This document shows positions 5,993 to 6,742 of a stretch of 6,742 nt of DNA, piece by piece. The notes under the pieces were generated by a model, which was not told the origin of the DNA, did no database searches, and saw nothing but the letters and a program-made list of their open reading frames with translations. Every line of letters begins with the position of its first letter. Position 1 is the first letter of the stretch. This stretch comes from Prosthecobacter debontii (GTDB lineage Bacteria; Verrucomicrobiota; Verrucomicrobiia; Verrucomicrobiales; Akkermansiaceae). The DNA is taken from contig CAMCYT010000136.1 of the NCBI GenBank assembly GCA_945885485.1, positions 1 through 6,742 of the forward strand. The letters run 5' to 3'. The translations under genes and the position numbers were made by a program.

Positions 5993-6630
5993 GCCTCGAT
6001 GATATTCGCAAACAGATCGACCTCATCGATCAAGATCTTCTCAATCTACTCTCCCAACGCGCCGATCTCGTGCACGAAGTTGGAGTGATCAAAAAACGCG
6101 ATGGTCTTCAAATCTATGCGCCTGAGCGTGAACAAGCTTTGTTAGATCGCCTCATCTCACTCAATCAAGGCCGACTCCCTGAAAAATCGATTCGTGCGAT
6201 CTATCGTGAAATCATGTCTGCCGCACTCGCTTTGGAAGACGATCTTAAAATAGCTTACCTCGGCCCCGAAGGCACATGGACTCACCAAGCATCGATCAAA
6301 AAATTCGGTCATTCGGTTAACTATTCACCGCAGCCAAATTTCTCCGATGTATTCGATCAGGTCGAACGTCGCCAAGCCGACTACGGGGTCGTACCCATCG
6401 AAAACTCCACCGAGGGCGCGGTATCTCACACGCTAGATTTATTTGTCGATTCCACCCTGCATATCTGTGCGCAGATTTTGCTTCGTATTGAAAATTGCCT
6501 GATGGCTTCCATCCCGCGAGATCAGATTAAGACCCTGTATTCGCATCCTCAGGTTTTCGGACAATGCCGTAACTGGATTCTGAAAAACTTTCCAAATGCC
6601 GACCTTGTGGAAGTATCATCAACGACTTAG
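5989..6630 (+). CDS. pheA: Chorismate mutase / prephenate dehydratase (P-protein), cut short by an in-frame TAG
   Basis: The intact enzyme turns chorismate into prephenate and then phenylpyruvate, for phenylalanine synthesis. Residues 1-84 are an AroQ-type chorismate mutase: SLDDIRKQIDLIDQDLLNLL, with R7, R24, K35/K36 and R47-E48 at the expected active-site places. The dehydratase domain starts at IAYLGPEGTWTHQAS (88-102) and includes VVPIENSTEGAV (134-145), SHPQVFGQC (185-193) and VEVSSTT (207-213). A TAG then stops translation at 213 residues, before the second half of the dehydratase domain, its catalytic TRF motif and the ACT regulatory domain; the family length is about 355-390. The frame continues with homologous sequence after the TAG. 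As read, the product could keep mutase activity only. The start overlaps the scpB stop in ATGA, so translation is probably coupled. Confidence 0.92.
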   Translation: MSLDDIRKQIDLIDQDLLNLLSQRADLVHEVGVIKKRDGLQIYAPEREQALLDRLISLNQGRLPEKSIRAIYREIMSAALALEDDLKIAYLGPEGTWTHQASIKKFGHSVNYSPQPNFSDVFDQVERRQADYGVVPIENSTEGAVSHTLDLFVDSTLHICAQILLRIENCLMASIPRDQIKTLYSHPQVFGQCRNWILKNFPNADLVEVSSTT

Positions 6631-6742
6631 GCCGCAGCGCTCGCGAAGAAAAACTCTGCAGAAGGTGCCGCCGCTCTCGGTGGAGCTCTCGCAGCAGAAC
6701 TCCATGACCTATCACTTCTTGAAACCTCCATCCAAGATCGCG
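6631..6742 (+). pseudogene. pheA: Continuation of the pheA frame beyond the TAG, 3' end outside window
   Basis: The same frame stays open for 37 codons to the window edge and reads AAALAKKNSAEGAAALGGAL, then AAELHDLSLLETSIQDR. This is the expected P-protein sequence after SST: an Ala-rich helix, the G-A-A-A-L-G block, AAELxxL, and an xxIQD turn that comes just before NxTRF in the family. There is no frame change, gap or obvious start codon, so it is the second part of one gene and not a separate gene. Confidence 0.85.

Noticed and set aside
6628..6742. Frameshift in pheA.
   Set aside because: Homologous residues continue in the same frame on both sides of the TAG, so it is a nonsense codon and not an insertion or deletion.

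Overview
The window looks like a chromosomal segment of a Verrucomicrobiota-type bacterium. This is inferred from gene content and protein style: a formylglycine-type sulfatase, a DksA-like protein with a long Lys/Ala/Pro-rich tail, cysteine-poor L33 and S18, FolE2, and Shine-Dalgarno-poor starts. I could not run a taxonomic search.

Layout, left to right. Positions 1-633 (+) hold the C-terminal part of a sulfatase whose start lies outside the window. After a 240-base convergent gap, 874-2274 (-) encodes a two-helix membrane protein with a long coiled coil and a C-terminal AIM24-like domain. Positions 2275-2769 carry no gene. They contain two diverged copies of a roughly 107-base element, each built around an imperfect inverted repeat. 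A minus-strand block follows, read right to left: a dksA-like gene (5052-4096), rpmG/L33 (4066-3893), rpsR/S18 (3887-3645), a strong intrinsic terminator (3601-3566), then folE2 (3546-2770). Rightward from the divergent gap 5053-5248 run scpB (5249-5992) and pheA (from 5989, overlapping scpB by 4 bases).

Two things stand out. First, pheA is broken by an in-frame TAG at 6628-6630, inside its conserved prephenate dehydratase domain. The same frame continues past the TAG with clearly homologous sequence to the window edge, so this is a nonsense change, a sequencing error or a recoding event, not a natural C-terminus. Second, the four minus-strand genes all encode forms that lack, or have half lost, the usual structural zinc site: DksA-like CxxS...TxxC, cysteine-poor L33, cysteine-free S18, and FolE2, the alternative to zinc-dependent FolE. 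In other bacteria such forms are typical of zinc-sparing gene sets. Here they may simply be the lineage's standard versions.

The genes cover general information processing (ribosome, transcription modulation, chromosome condensation through SMC-ScpAB), folate/tetrahydropterin synthesis, phenylalanine synthesis and sulfate-ester breakdown. I see no RNA genes, transposases, CRISPR arrays or phage genes.
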